Below, one piece after another: positions 38,901-47,697 of a stretch of DNA of 64,000 bases. The translations under genes were made by a program, and so were the position numbers. The notes beneath the pieces are model-generated. The model searched no databases. It had not been told where the DNA came from and saw nothing but the letters and a program-made list of their open reading frames with translations. Source of the DNA: Lysobacterales bacterium (lineage in GTDB: Bacteria > Pseudomonadota > Gammaproteobacteria > Xanthomonadales > SZUA-36). The stretch spans positions 23,485-87,484 of the forward strand of contig JANQPM010000089.1 of assembly GCA_028289465.1 (NCBI GenBank), in the 5' to 3' direction. How positions within the stretch are numbered: position 1 is the first letter of the stretch; each line of letters starts with the position of its first letter.

Positions 38901-41053
38901 TACGCAGCCTCGAGAACGGCTGCGATGAACTGGTGAATCTGCTGGATAAAACCGAAGCCGGCGAGAAACCACCCGGCACCGACCTGATTCAGCCCCACCT
39001 GGCGGAACTGGCGGAAGCCGCCAAACCGGCTCCGGAACCAGAACCAGAACCAGAGCCAGAGCTGGAACCGGAACCAGAACCGGTCGCGGACACCGAAGTC
39101 CACGAGCCGATCGCACCGATCGAAATTCCAGACCTGCCGGCCGCGCCGAGAGAGATTCGGGCGATGCCCGAAGGCGCCACCGATGCGGCCGAAGCCAAGC
39201 AGGAAACCGTTCGGGTATCCGCGGACTTGCTGGACGAACTGGTCAACTATGCCGGTGAAATCAGTATCTACCGGTCGAGGCTGGAACAGCAGACCAATGC
39301 GTTCCGCTTCAACTTGACCGAAATCAACCAGACCATTACCCGTTTGCGCGACCAGTTGCGCAAGATGGAAATCGAGACCGAAACGCAGATTCTGTCGCGC
39401 TTCCAGCGTGAAACGGACCATGACGAAGCGGTGTTTGATCCGCTGGAAATGGACCGCTACTCGACCCTGCAACAGCTCTCACGGGCACTGGCCGAGTCTG
39501 TTTCCGACTTGATGAACCTGGAAGAGATGCTGGACGATACCGCCCGGCAGTCCGAAACGCTGTTGCTGCAGCAATCCCGGGTTAACACGGAGCTGCAGGA
39601 AGGTTTGATGCAGGCGCGCATGGTATCGTTCGCCAACCTCGCGCCCCGTCTGCGCCGGCTGGTTCGACGGGCCGCCAAGGAAAGCAAGAAAGACGCCCGG
39701 CTGGTTCTGCAGCTCGCCGGCGGCTCCGACGGCCAACTCGACCGTAACGTGCTGGAACGCATCACCGCGCCGTTGGAGCATTTGTTGCGAAATGCGATCG
39801 TGCACGGCATCGAAACGCCGGCACAGCGCAAGCGCCGCAAAAAACCGAAAGACGGCGAAATCGCGATCACGGTGGAAAATGAAGCCACCGAACTGGTTAT
39901 TACTGTCGAAGATGACGGCGGTGGCATCGACCTGCCGGCCATTCGCAAGCAAGCTATCGAACGCGAACTGATCTCGAAAAACGATAACCCGTCCGATCAA
40001 GAACTGATGGAGTTCATTCTGGAGTCCGGCTTCACTACAGCCGAAGAGCTGACCGGCCTGGCCGGGCGCGGCATCGGCATGGATGTGGTCAACAACGAGA
40101 TCAAGCAGATCGGCGGTTCGGTCGATATTCATTCCGAGCAGGGTGAAGGTACACGCTTCACCATCCGCATTCCGTTCACGCTGGCGGTCATGCAGGCCAT
40201 TACGGTCCTGGCCGGCGAACGCGAGTTTGCGATTCCGCTGGCCAGCGTTCGCGGCGTGGCCAAGCTCAGTGCCACAGAATACCGTGAGCGAATATCCAGC
40301 CAGCAGCCTGTCTATGAATTCGCCGGGGAACCGTTCCCGATTCTGGAATTGGAGCCGCAGCTCGGCTTTGAATCCACCGATATCACCGAGGATACGGTAT
40401 CGTTGCTGATGATCCGGGCCGGCGAGCAGCGCGCCGCGTTCAGGCCGGTCGAACTCTACACCCACCGCGAAATCGTTATCAAACCGGTCGGGCCGCAAAT
40501 CAGCAGCATTCCGGGCATTCTCGGCGGTACCATCACCGGCGATGGCCGCGTGATGCTCATTCTGGACATGGGTCCGCTGATTCGCCGCGGCATCACCGAA
40601 GCTCTGCGGCCAATTGCCAAGCCGCTGCCGGTTGAAGCGGCCAAAGAAGAACGCAAGCGCACGCCGCTGGTCATGGTGGTTGATGACTCCATCACCATGC
40701 GCAAAGTCACTTCGCGCGTACTGGAAAACAGCGACTACGAAGTGCTTACCGCCAAAGATGGCCTGGACGCGGTCGAACAATTGCTGGAGCGCGTTCCGGA
40801 CGTGATGCTGCTGGATATCGAGATGCCCCGGATGGATGGTTACGAACTGGCCGAACATGTGCGCGCCGATACCCGGCTGCGCCATATACCGCTGGTCATG
40901 ATTACCTCCAGAACCGGCAAGAAACATCGCGACCGGGCCGAACAGCTCGGCGTCAACCGCTACCTGACCAAGCCTTATCAGGAACAGGACCTGCTGAACT
41001 GCGTTTCCGAAATGCTGGAATCGCAGGATAGCAATGCCGAACTGGAGGAATAG
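35909..41053 (+). CDS. chpA: Hybrid chemotaxis histidine kinase ChpA
   Basis: CheA-type kinase with many phosphotransfer domains, 1714 residues against about 2470 in P. aeruginosa ChpA. Order: a FimL-like N-terminal region without HxxKG motifs (to about 600), Hpt with HTLKGSGRM (near 653), Hpt with the divergent HTIAGNLSL (near 811), Hpt with HTLKGGARM (near 956), a Pro-Glu-rich linker (about 1040-1058), a dimerisation segment, the ATPase (N box HLLRNAIVHG near 1290; DDGGGID; GRGIGMDVV), CheW (about 1427-1560) and a C-terminal REC domain (LLDIEMP near 1636). GGAG precedes the ATG by 9 bases. Confidence 0.96.
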   Translation: MQPEANKAFAAIGWVRPDLDQLLGAIQSELNKAAEEQDRSVMEQASARLQNTLSKLNDTLVLLNAEGAGLLTSELSASWQSVLEEGEESREELLSSLMQGSVVLNHYLDWLQAGQPDLPLILLPALNELRAARNAPLMSEGVLFSPDLTIADGDDWSDGGKPVAGKRLKSFAKTKRDAYESALANWLKEPQDQKSLTRLAETAATLKQSLNETRERRLWWFAENLFNGLAGGEISNSIALRRLFARLDLNLKEIQQGESPAAANVDALASSLLFYIGTARSGNSQLDNIKQRFQLERLVPDRKWLSRTQSGLGARNREFYESIRSALEPELEAIKDYFDLCRRTGKWPDGEYQPIDIQLEKLADTMSVLGLATASQSMRDQLPVWREAIAAGELPTEAEMVQAAEQLLRAESALEQNLNTLGGAIGEPDDDALPFAELQDTTGQLWQECVRELREIEEELQSWLEGTKNKKRETKIDQLFGRIGSAFAMLNLVPQAAAVSQLKEYTADLLNGQHKTDQDDLDDYADALVALEHYLIEQRDSRHSDDALFEILQRRLRTIRGDAPEDQDSAEQETAKPDDEQVPAEPAADEQVAEAAAEEPVADSTAPAVSIDDEVLEIFLEEYEAVNQELRIKLPNWIADPVVNEELTDIRRAFHTLKGSGRMVGANEIGEFSWSIEQLLNQVLDGNRAPDQELFSAVNLGVALLPALKARLANQEHELGDNIIDAVKSAMDQFAGGGTFDAGHLRELLPPQLSALLPEAPAETEEAADIDPGLADIIRSEVGEHLKLLTVFVGQLSGENPDQVAGTAEIRAAHTIAGNLSLAPVGGESAVFSQLERLLESQHGNAMPLPVESRELIGRAIAIAERRLEQLDVAPGSVQLDIGDLAAELKAATTALEAEPAEQDDAIEPGEDIQSIFLDEARDVLERSDSLLHRWRDGLERDDPDSRDTVVALQREIHTLKGGARMCGLNAIGDLSHAMETLLEQVADGGLEAGDRIVRSLENGCDELVNLLDKTEAGEKPPGTDLIQPHLAELAEAAKPAPEPEPEPEPELEPEPEPVADTEVHEPIAPIEIPDLPAAPREIRAMPEGATDAAEAKQETVRVSADLLDELVNYAGEISIYRSRLEQQTNAFRFNLTEINQTITRLRDQLRKMEIETETQILSRFQRETDHDEAVFDPLEMDRYSTLQQLSRALAESVSDLMNLEEMLDDTARQSETLLLQQSRVNTELQEGLMQARMVSFANLAPRLRRLVRRAAKESKKDARLVLQLAGGSDGQLDRNVLERITAPLEHLLRNAIVHGIETPAQRKRRKKPKDGEIAITVENEATELVITVEDDGGGIDLPAIRKQAIERELISKNDNPSDQELMEFILESGFTTAEELTGLAGRGIGMDVVNNEIKQIGGSVDIHSEQGEGTRFTIRIPFTLAVMQAITVLAGEREFAIPLASVRGVAKLSATEYRERISSQQPVYEFAGEPFPILELEPQLGFESTDITEDTVSLLMIRAGEQRAAFRPVELYTHREIVIKPVGPQISSIPGILGGTITGDGRVMLILDMGPLIRRGITEALRPIAKPLPVEAAKEERKRTPLVMVVDDSITMRKVTSRVLENSDYEVLTAKDGLDAVEQLLERVPDVMLLDIEMPRMDGYELAEHVRADTRLRHIPLVMITSRTGKKHRDRAEQLGVNRYLTKPYQEQDLLNCVSEMLESQDSNAELEE

Positions 41054-41056
41054 GGA

Positions 41057-41536
41057 ATGAGCGCCAAGGCCAGTGAAGTACGCGGCGTGATGGTGCCGAT
41101 CACTGACGGCAATATCGTGCTGCCGAATAGTTGTGTTCAGGAAGTCATCACCTACAGCGAACCCGAACGGTTCGATAATCCATCGGAATGGCTGCTTGGC
41201 AGCATCCTGTGGCAGGGCTGGCAGGTACCGGTGATTGCGTACGCCAACCTGATCGGTCTGAGCGGACCCGAGGCGACCGATGGCAGCCGGATCATGATCA
41301 TTAAATCGCTGCTGGACAGCCGGCGCCTGCCTTATATCGGCATATTGGTGCGCGCGCTGCCGAAGCTGGTTGCGATCACCGCAGACATACTGATCGAGCA
41401 GACCGGCCGCCAGTCGCTCGGTGTCTATGCGCATGTGAGCGTGGATGACCAGAACGCGGTGATACCCGATCTCGACCGTCTGTCACAGCTTGTCGTGCAC
41501 GCGGCCTACGGCGCACTGCCTGTCGCCAAAATCTGA
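41057..41536 (+). CDS. chpC: CheW-like protein, ChpC type
   Basis: A second CheW-fold adaptor of 159 residues, with EWLLGSILWQGWQVPVIAYANLIGL in place of the usual GLxxxRG core, as in ChpC proteins. It begins 3 bases after the chpA stop, with AGGGA before the ATG, so it is coexpressed. It may couple further receptors to ChpA. In Pseudomonas chpB lies between chpA and chpC; here it is absent. Confidence 0.85.
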   Translation: MSAKASEVRGVMVPITDGNIVLPNSCVQEVITYSEPERFDNPSEWLLGSILWQGWQVPVIAYANLIGLSGPEATDGSRIMIIKSLLDSRRLPYIGILVRALPKLVAITADILIEQTGRQSLGVYAHVSVDDQNAVIPDLDRLSQLVVHAAYGALPVAKI

Positions 41537-41634
41537 TTCGGTATTCCGGTCGACCGTTCCCCGCACTCGACATTCCATTGGTTTCCGATGCCGGCAATGA
41601 TAGTCTGCGGGTCAACGCAACCGGCAGATGATCA

Positions 41635-42276
41635 GTGGCCGCATTAGAACCGCAACTCGAGGCATTCATGGCGGAGCGTATCAGCGCCGATCCGGCTCAC
41701 GATATTCACCATATCCGCCGCGTGGTGGCCAACGCCAAGGCTTTTTCAGAACAAGAGGGCGCGTGCGCCGAGGTCGTGATTCCTGCCGCGTGGCTGCATG
41801 ACTGCGTCAGCCTGCCGAAAGATTCGCCGCGGCGCGACCAGGCCTCGCGGCTCGCCGCACAGGAAGCGCATCGTTTTCTGACCGCGATCGACTACCCCGA
41901 CCGATACCTGGATGCGATCGGTCATGCGATTGAAGCCCACAGCTACAGCGCCGGCATTCCTGCGCAGACGCTGGAAGCGAAAATCGTGCAGGATGCCGAC
42001 CGGATTGATGCGATTGGCGCGATCGGCATTTCCCGCTGTCTGCTGGTCGGCGGCGCGCTAAACCGTACGCTGTACTGTGCCGACGACCCGCTGTGCGAAA
42101 ACCGGGAGCCTGATGACGGCCGGTACACCATCGATCACTTCTACGAAAAACTCTTCAAGCTAGAGCCACTGCTGAATACCGATGCAGCCCGGCAGGAAGC
42201 GCGCCGGCGCCTGGCGTTTATGCGGTCTTTCCTGAATCAACTGGCCGCGGAAATCCACTCCGCAGGCCGGGCATAG
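41635..42276 (+). CDS. HD-domain phosphohydrolase (YedJ-like)
   Basis: Metal-dependent phosphohydrolase of 213 residues with the HD series: DIHHIRRV, AAWLHDCV (the HD pair), AIEAHSYSAG and VQDADRIDAIGAIGI with the distal aspartate. Like E. coli YedJ it is probably a nucleotide or phosphate-ester hydrolase; the substrate is unknown. GTG 41635 is the start used; an ATG 33 bases later is possible. It follows the chp genes by 98 bases and may be a separate unit. Confidence 0.9.
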   Translation: MAALEPQLEAFMAERISADPAHDIHHIRRVVANAKAFSEQEGACAEVVIPAAWLHDCVSLPKDSPRRDQASRLAAQEAHRFLTAIDYPDRYLDAIGHAIEAHSYSAGIPAQTLEAKIVQDADRIDAIGAIGISRCLLVGGALNRTLYCADDPLCENREPDDGRYTIDHFYEKLFKLEPLLNTDAARQEARRRLAFMRSFLNQLAAEIHSAGRA

Positions 42277-42293
42277 TGGTGGCCGGAATACTG

Positions 42294-43028
42294 TCAGCCC
42301 GATAAATCGCCGTAATGCGACATCAGCGCCGCGATCGCCGCGGGCCCAGCGGTTTCGGTGCGCAGTACGCGCGGGCCGAAATGTGTCAACAGTACCCCGC
42401 CGGCTTGCATTTGCTGCAACTCGCGGGATTCGAACCCCCCTTCCGGGCCGATCACCACGCTCACCGCGGGCGCCGGGGGCAGCCCGGCCAGCAGGCTCTT
42501 TTCGGCTGCCGGTTCCAACGCTAGTACCGGATGCTCAAAGGACCGGGTCAGCCAGTGGTGCAGGCTGGCCGGCGGCCTTAATTCGGGCAATCGCGCGCGG
42601 CCGCTCTGCTCGCAGGCGGCGATGATCACGCCGCGCCAGTGCTGCAGCCGCCTTTCCAGCCGCTCGCCGGACAACTTCACTTCGACCCGCTCACTGACCA
42701 GCGGCTGTATCGCATAGACCCCCAGTTCGGTCGCTTTCTGAAGGCTGTAATCCATCCGTTCGCCGCGGCTGATCGCCTGCACCAGAGTGATCCGGAACTC
42801 AGGCTCCGGTGCGGCCGGAAGTCGGGCCTCGATACCAATGCGGAGGGTTTTGGATTGCAGACCGGTGATCTCGCCGACGTAGTCCGATCCATCGCCATTG
42901 AACAGCACCAGGCGGGCGCCAGGTCCTTTGCGCAGCACTTTGCGCAGATAGTGAGCGGTACTACCGGTCAGGCTGATCTCGGCCTCCGGCGCCAGCGGCT
43001 GGTCGGTATAAATTCGATTGGTACGCAC
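42294..43028 (-). CDS. rsmE: 16S rRNA (uracil(1498)-N3)-methyltransferase
   Basis: SPOUT-class enzyme that methylates U1498 in 16S rRNA. The N-terminal PUA-like part begins MRTNRIYTDQPL and HYLRKVLRKGPG; the knot has QAISRGERMDYSLQKATELGV, VVIGPEGGFESREL and LRTETAGPAAIA. It is 244 residues from a GTG at 43028. Divergent from gspG and convergent with the HD gene. Confidence 0.95.
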   Translation of the reverse strand: MRTNRIYTDQPLAPEAEISLTGSTAHYLRKVLRKGPGARLVLFNGDGSDYVGEITGLQSKTLRIGIEARLPAAPEPEFRITLVQAISRGERMDYSLQKATELGVYAIQPLVSERVEVKLSGERLERRLQHWRGVIIAACEQSGRARLPELRPPASLHHWLTRSFEHPVLALEPAAEKSLLAGLPPAPAVSVVIGPEGGFESRELQQMQAGGVLLTHFGPRVLRTETAGPAAIAALMSHYGDLSG

Positions 43029-43150
43029 CGCGCTGAAATCTCTCCGCTGCTGCAGGGCCCGTGACCGCTACCGGTTCTGGTATGATGATCGCGGACCCAC
43101 ACCCTAGAGAAGCCCCGCGTTCTTCGCAAGTCAATTCGTTAATTGCCGAT

Positions 43151-43612
43151 ATGAAAAACCGCAACTGCAACCGCTACGAACCTGCCAATGGCTTCACCTT
43201 GATCGAAGTCCTGGTGGTTATCGTCATTCTCGGCGTATTAGCGGCGGTGATTGTCCCGCGCGTGATGGACAAACCCGACCAGGCCAGGGCGACCAAAGCC
43301 AGGCTGGACATTCAGGCCTTGGTGACCGCATTAAATAACTATCGGCTGGACAACTTCCAGTACCCGAGCACCGATCAGGGGCTGCAGGCGTTGATCGAAA
43401 AGCCCAGCGGCCAGCCGCCGGCAAAGCACTGGAAGAGCGGCGGCTATGTCGACCAACTGCCGAATGACCCATGGGGCAGTCCGTATCGCTACCTGAGCCC
43501 CGGCGCCAGAGGTGAGATCGACGTCTACTCGCTGGGTGCCGACGGCCTGCCCGGCGGCGATGGTATCAATGCCGACATCGGCAACTGGTCCGACTCGGCA
43601 CCGAATGGCTGA
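43151..43612 (+). CDS. gspG: Type II secretion major pseudopilin GspG
   Basis: Main subunit of the T2SS pseudopilus. The prepilin site is G|FTLIEVLVVIVILG, with Glu at +5 and a 15-residue leader. The body carries the GspG signature (YPSTDQGLQALIEKP; LPNDPWGSPYRYLSPG), and LGADGLPGGDG near the end supplies the calcium site. ATG 43151 is used; the longer open frame has no ribosome site. It opens the gspG-N run. gspC, D, E and F are not in the window. Confidence 0.96.
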   Translation: MKNRNCNRYEPANGFTLIEVLVVIVILGVLAAVIVPRVMDKPDQARATKARLDIQALVTALNNYRLDNFQYPSTDQGLQALIEKPSGQPPAKHWKSGGYVDQLPNDPWGSPYRYLSPGARGEIDVYSLGADGLPGGDGINADIGNWSDSAPNG

Positions 43613-43615
43613 CCG

Positions 43616-44083
43616 ATGAGCCGGTCGGCCGGCTTTAGCTTGATCGAAGTTCTGGTCGCGCTGGTGATTACCGGCGTGCTGATCGGCCTGATCGTCCTGT
43701 CCCTGCCATCATCCACCGCCGCCGATCATCAGCGCGAGGATTTGCAGCGTTTTTACGCGCTGGCAAACCAACATTGCCGCGAGGCGGTATTGCTCGGCCG
43801 GCAGCATGGCATTCGCCTGACCGAACAAGGCTATGAATTTCGCCGCTACGCCGCCGGCGGCTGGCAGCCGATGCCGTCAAATGCCGTTTTTCGGCCGCGG
43901 CGGTGGCAGCGGCCATGGGATTGGTCATTGCAGATACAAAACCTGCCGGTCGAACCGGACGATGAATCGCCGGTACACCTGATCTGTGCTGCCAGCGGCG
44001 AATGGCTGCCGTTTGAAATGGTGCTGCGGCATGGTCGCGATCGGGCCTCGCTCAGAGTGGCCGGAAACGGAGAACGCTGGTGA
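43616..44083 (+). CDS. gspH: Type II secretion minor pseudopilin GspH
   Basis: Minor pseudopilin of 155 residues, with a 5-residue leader and cleavage before FSLIEVLVALVITG. A beta-rich C-terminal domain follows (RQHGIRLTEQGYEFRRY). It begins 3 bases after gspG, and its stop overlaps the gspI start by 4 bases. With GspI, J and K it forms the pseudopilus tip. Confidence 0.92.
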   Translation: MSRSAGFSLIEVLVALVITGVLIGLIVLSLPSSTAADHQREDLQRFYALANQHCREAVLLGRQHGIRLTEQGYEFRRYAAGGWQPMPSNAVFRPRRWQRPWDWSLQIQNLPVEPDDESPVHLICAASGEWLPFEMVLRHGRDRASLRVAGNGERW

Positions 44084-44463
44084 GACGCAAGAACGCCGGC
44101 TTCACCTTGTTGGAAGTGCTGATTGCGCTGGCAGTGCTCGGCATTGCGTTGCTGGCCCTGGCGCGAGCCGGGCAACAGCAGCTAAAACAACAGGACTTCC
44201 TGCACAGCCGGGTGCTGGCAAACTGGGTGGCGGACAATGTGATCGTCGAGGCGAGGCTGGACAGCGCATCACTGACGGCCGGGCACCGCGGCGGGCAGCG
44301 CACGATGGGCGGCCGGGACTGGTACTGGTCGATGCTGGTGCAGCCGAGTCCGGACCCGGCGCTGTGGCGGCTGGATGTGGCGGTATTCTCCGATCCTGAA
44401 CAACGACAAGCGGTTTTCCAGCAGACCGGATTTGCCATTGCCGATGAGGACGGACAGCCATGA
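44080..44463 (+). CDS. gspI: Type II secretion minor pseudopilin GspI
   Basis: A 127-residue pseudopilin cleaved before FTLLEVLIALAVLGIA. The conserved NWVADNVIVEARL segment after the helix matches GspI. It starts with GTG in a 4-base overlap with gspH and ends in an ATGA overlap with gspJ. Core of the tip complex with GspJ and GspK. Confidence 0.93.
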   Translation: MRRKNAGFTLLEVLIALAVLGIALLALARAGQQQLKQQDFLHSRVLANWVADNVIVEARLDSASLTAGHRGGQRTMGGRDWYWSMLVQPSPDPALWRLDVAVFSDPEQRQAVFQQTGFAIADEDGQP

Positions 44464-45050
44464 GACGCGGACCGGTCGGCGGCTTCTCGCTACTTGAACT
44501 GCTGGTAGCGCTGGCTGTTTTCAGCATCGTCGCGCTGGCGGCTTACAGCACGCTGAACGCACTGAGTCGCGCCGATCAGGCCCAGCGGCTCAGCGCCCGG
44601 CACCTGGATCAGGTTCAGTGGGCGCTGATGCGGCTGGACAAAGACCTCGCGCACAGCATTGCGCATAAAACACGACATAATGGCGAGCTGCTGCCATCGT
44701 TTGCGGGAAACGCCGATGCCGTCGCCCTGGTACATGCCGGCCGAATGGCTTATCACCAGATCAGCGGTCAGGCGCATAGCGACCTTCAGCAAGTCCGCTG
44801 GGCACTGGCCGGCAGCACATTGACCCGGACCGCGTACGGCGACCCGGTGCAGCGCACCGCGCCACCTACTCCGGTATTGGAGAACGTGCGTGCGATTCGG
44901 TTTGCCTATCTCGACAGCGCCGGCCGGTGGCACGAGCAATGGCTGCCGAATGCAGCCGCGGGCCTGCCCCGAGCGGTTCGCTACCGGATCGAAACCCAGG
45001 ACTTCGGGCTGTTGGAACGGCTGGTCGAACTGCCCGGGGACCGGCCATGA
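44460..45050 (+). CDS. gspJ: Type II secretion minor pseudopilin GspJ
   Basis: A 196-residue pseudopilin cleaved before FSLLELLVALAVFSIVAL. MRLDKDLAHSIAHKTR and a C-terminal YRIETQDFGLLERLVELPG are GspJ features. ATGA overlaps at both ends tie it to gspI and gspK. Confidence 0.93.
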   Translation: MRRGPVGGFSLLELLVALAVFSIVALAAYSTLNALSRADQAQRLSARHLDQVQWALMRLDKDLAHSIAHKTRHNGELLPSFAGNADAVALVHAGRMAYHQISGQAHSDLQQVRWALAGSTLTRTAYGDPVQRTAPPTPVLENVRAIRFAYLDSAGRWHEQWLPNAAAGLPRAVRYRIETQDFGLLERLVELPGDRP

Positions 45051-45997
45051 ACGTCCAAGCACCCGGCAGCCAGCGCGGTGGCGCCCTGCTGATCACGCTG
45101 GCGATCGTGGCCTTGGCCGCAGTACTTGCCGCGGCGATGCTTGAGCGCGGACAGTTCAGCCTGCGGCAGACCCAGGTTCAACTGCGCCTGAGCCAGGCGC
45201 GGCAACTGGCGGTGGGGCTGGAAGACTGGGCCATCGCGATATTGCAGCGCGACTATCTCAGCGACCGTGGCCCGCAGCGCGACGGCCTGCGGGATATCTG
45301 GAACCGGGCGTTGCCGGTGACCGAAATTCCGGGCGGGAACATCCAGGGCCGCATTGTCGGGCTAAGCGGACGTATCAATGTCAATACACTGGTCGGGGCC
45401 GATGGCGGCGTGAACGCGCTGGCCCGGGAGCGCTTTGTGCGGCTGCTGCGGCGGTTGCAGCTCAACCCTGCCATTGCCGATCAGTTGATCGATTGGATCG
45501 ACAGCGATGGGGAGGCGATGCCGCAAGGCGCGGAACGAGGCGGCTATTCCGGCAACCCCGACTACCCGGCCAACGCGCCAATGACGCATATCAGCGAATT
45601 GCGCCTGTTGCCGGCAGTCGACGATCAAGCCTACCGGCGTCTGCGCCCACTGGTGTATGCCGCCCCCGCCCCGGCCAGCCGAATTAATATCAACACCGCG
45701 CCAACCGCGGTACTGCAGAGTCTGGCCGACGGGCTGAGTGCGAATCTCGCCGATCAGATCGTGAGCCGGCGGCGCGAAGCCCTGTCCAGCGTTGCCGAAC
45801 TGCTGGCATTGCCGGCGCTTGCCGATATCGCGCTCGATCCGGCCGGCCTCGATATCGCCAGCCGCTATTTTCTGGTGCAAAGCGAAATCGTACTGGACGG
45901 CACGCCGGTACGTTTCGAAAGCCTGTTGCAACGCCGGGCCAGCCAGTATCATGTGCACTTTCGCCGCCAGATCGGCGACAACGACTTCTATCCGTAA
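45047..45997 (+). CDS. gspK: Type II secretion minor pseudopilin GspK
   Basis: Largest minor pseudopilin (316 aa), placed at the pseudopilus tip. The leader ends before GALLITLAIVALAAVLAAAM and, as is normal for GspK, there is no Glu at +5. SGRINVNTLV and ININTAPTAVLQSLADGLS are the GspK repeat signatures with helix-hairpin-helix character. ATG at 45047 overlaps the gspJ stop. Confidence 0.94.
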   Translation: MNVQAPGSQRGGALLITLAIVALAAVLAAAMLERGQFSLRQTQVQLRLSQARQLAVGLEDWAIAILQRDYLSDRGPQRDGLRDIWNRALPVTEIPGGNIQGRIVGLSGRINVNTLVGADGGVNALARERFVRLLRRLQLNPAIADQLIDWIDSDGEAMPQGAERGGYSGNPDYPANAPMTHISELRLLPAVDDQAYRRLRPLVYAAPAPASRININTAPTAVLQSLADGLSANLADQIVSRRREALSSVAELLALPALADIALDPAGLDIASRYFLVQSEIVLDGTPVRFESLLQRRASQYHVHFRRQIGDNDFYP

Positions 45998-46000
45998 ACC

Positions 46001-47215
46001 ATGAGCAGCACTTTCATCATTTGCCCCCGCCCGACCGAGTGGCAATGGCTGCATGAGAGCCAAGACCGGACGATTCAAAGCGGCGACATCAACGCTCTGG
46101 CAACGGCGTTTGCAGCCGGCCCGGCAGCGGACATCGTCCTGGTCGTGCCGGCCGAAGACCTGCTGCTGCACCGGGTCGACGTGCCGGCTCGTAGTCGAAA
46201 GCAGTTACGGCAGGCAACACCCTATGCACTGGAAGACGCGTTGGCCGCACCGGTCGAAACCCTGCATTTTGCGTTCGACAGGCGAGGCGGCGATGCCGGT
46301 ACTGCGGTCGCGGTCGTCGATCGCCAACTGCTGCAGAGCTGGCTGGATGCATTAAAGGCGGCCGGCATCACACCGGACCGGGCCGTTGCGGAAACCCAGT
46401 TAATACCCTGGCAGACCGGTTCCGATGCTTTGTCCATTGTCAGTGACACCGGACCGGCCGGAAACGGTCGCTGCCTGCTGCGCTGGGCCGATGATCAGGC
46501 CGGGGTGACCGAAGCCGAAAACCTGGGCTCAACGCTGGAAATGCTGCTGGCAGCGCAGCCGAATATTCAGCGTATCTATGACTACCGGATGTCCGCAGAT
46601 ACCGACCTCGAAATACCGGCAGCCGGGCTGCCGGTCGAGCGGCATGACAACGCGCAGCCTATACTCGGCAACGCCGGACGCCACGGGTTGTCGTTGAATT
46701 TGCTGCAAGGCCGGTTTGCGGCTGACGCCGAACGGAGTCTGTCCGCTTCCTGGCGCTGGCCGGCCGTGCTCGCAGCGGCCTGCCTGTTGCTTGCGACAAC
46801 GGCAAATCTGTTGCAATGGAACCGGCTCAGAGCGCACAGCGCCGCGCTGGATCAGGCCATCCAGACACAGTTCCGCCAGGCCTTTCCGGAAATCCGTCGA
46901 ATTCAGGATCCGCTGATTCAGGCCCGACAAGCGGTCGAGCAATTGCGCCAGCAAAGTGCCGGCGCCAACTCGGAGTTCCTGATGCTGCTGGCCCATATCG
47001 CACCGGATATGGCAGCGCGCTCACAAGTGCGGCTGCGCCAACTACGCTTTCAGGACAACCGGCTGCGGCTGGATCTGGCGGCGCCCGCGCTGCCGCAGTT
47101 GGAACAATTGCAGCAGACCGCCGATGCCGATGGCATACAGGCCGCGCTACAGGCCGCTGCGATCAGCGACCAGCAGGTCACGGCCACGCTGGAACTCAGC
47201 CGGGGCACGCGATGA
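46001..47215 (+). CDS. gspL: Type II secretion assembly-platform protein GspL
   Basis: Bitopic protein of 404 residues: an actin-like cytoplasmic domain that binds the GspE ATPase (VLVVPAEDLLLHRVDVPARSRKQLRQATPYALEDALA), one transmembrane helix near residues 250-268, and a periplasmic ferredoxin-like domain. It begins 3 bases after gspK and overlaps gspM by 4 bases. Confidence 0.93.
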   Translation: MSSTFIICPRPTEWQWLHESQDRTIQSGDINALATAFAAGPAADIVLVVPAEDLLLHRVDVPARSRKQLRQATPYALEDALAAPVETLHFAFDRRGGDAGTAVAVVDRQLLQSWLDALKAAGITPDRAVAETQLIPWQTGSDALSIVSDTGPAGNGRCLLRWADDQAGVTEAENLGSTLEMLLAAQPNIQRIYDYRMSADTDLEIPAAGLPVERHDNAQPILGNAGRHGLSLNLLQGRFAADAERSLSASWRWPAVLAAACLLLATTANLLQWNRLRAHSAALDQAIQTQFRQAFPEIRRIQDPLIQARQAVEQLRQQSAGANSEFLMLLAHIAPDMAARSQVRLRQLRFQDNRLRLDLAAPALPQLEQLQQTADADGIQAALQAAAISDQQVTATLELSRGTR

Positions 47216-47697
47216 AAGCGTGGTTTCGACAACTGCAGCGGAGAGAACAATGGGCCTTGTTGATCGCGGCCGGCGTGTTGGGGTCATTCCTGTTCTGGCG
47301 CCTGCTCTGGCAACCGCTTGCCGACAACAGCCAACGCTTGAATGCGCGTATTAATGCCCAGCAGCACACGCTGATCAGCCTGCAGCAACTGGCACAGGAG
47401 GCCGAGCAGCTCCGTACGTCCCCGCGCCGCGATGCTGCCGAACAGCGCGGCAGCCTGCTGGGCCTCGCGGACCGCACTGCGCGGGCGCAGCGACTGGCCG
47501 GCGCGTTGAAGCGCATCGAGCCCGACGGTGACGACCGGATCCGCGTCTATCTGGAGCAGGCCAGCTTCGACCATTTGATGAACTGGTTGCAGGAAGTGGC
47601 GGTGGTCCACCGCGTTCTGCTGACCCAGATCAATGCCGATGCCGGCGAACAACCGGGTCTGGTCAACGCACAGGTCACGTTGCAGAATGCGCCGTAA
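47212..47697 (+). CDS. gspM: Type II secretion assembly-platform protein GspM
   Basis: A 161-residue partner of GspL. A short cytoplasmic start (MKAWFRQLQRREQW), one transmembrane helix at about 17-34, and a small periplasmic domain with DRIRVYLEQASFDHLMNWLQEV. It overlaps gspL by 4 bases and gspN by 11. Confidence 0.92.
   Translation: MKAWFRQLQRREQWALLIAAGVLGSFLFWRLLWQPLADNSQRLNARINAQQHTLISLQQLAQEAEQLRTSPRRDAAEQRGSLLGLADRTARAQRLAGALKRIEPDGDDRIRVYLEQASFDHLMNWLQEVAVVHRVLLTQINADAGEQPGLVNAQVTLQNAP

Noticed and set aside
39030..39085. Tandem CCAGAACCGGAA-type repeats
   Set aside because: They encode the Pro-Glu linker of ChpA in frame; low-complexity coding sequence rather than a mobile or regulatory repeat.
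39479..41434. A 651-codon open frame on the minus strand opposite chpA
   Set aside because: It mirrors the phase of chpA, has no ribosome site or family motif, and is a by-product of GC-rich codon use in a conserved gene.
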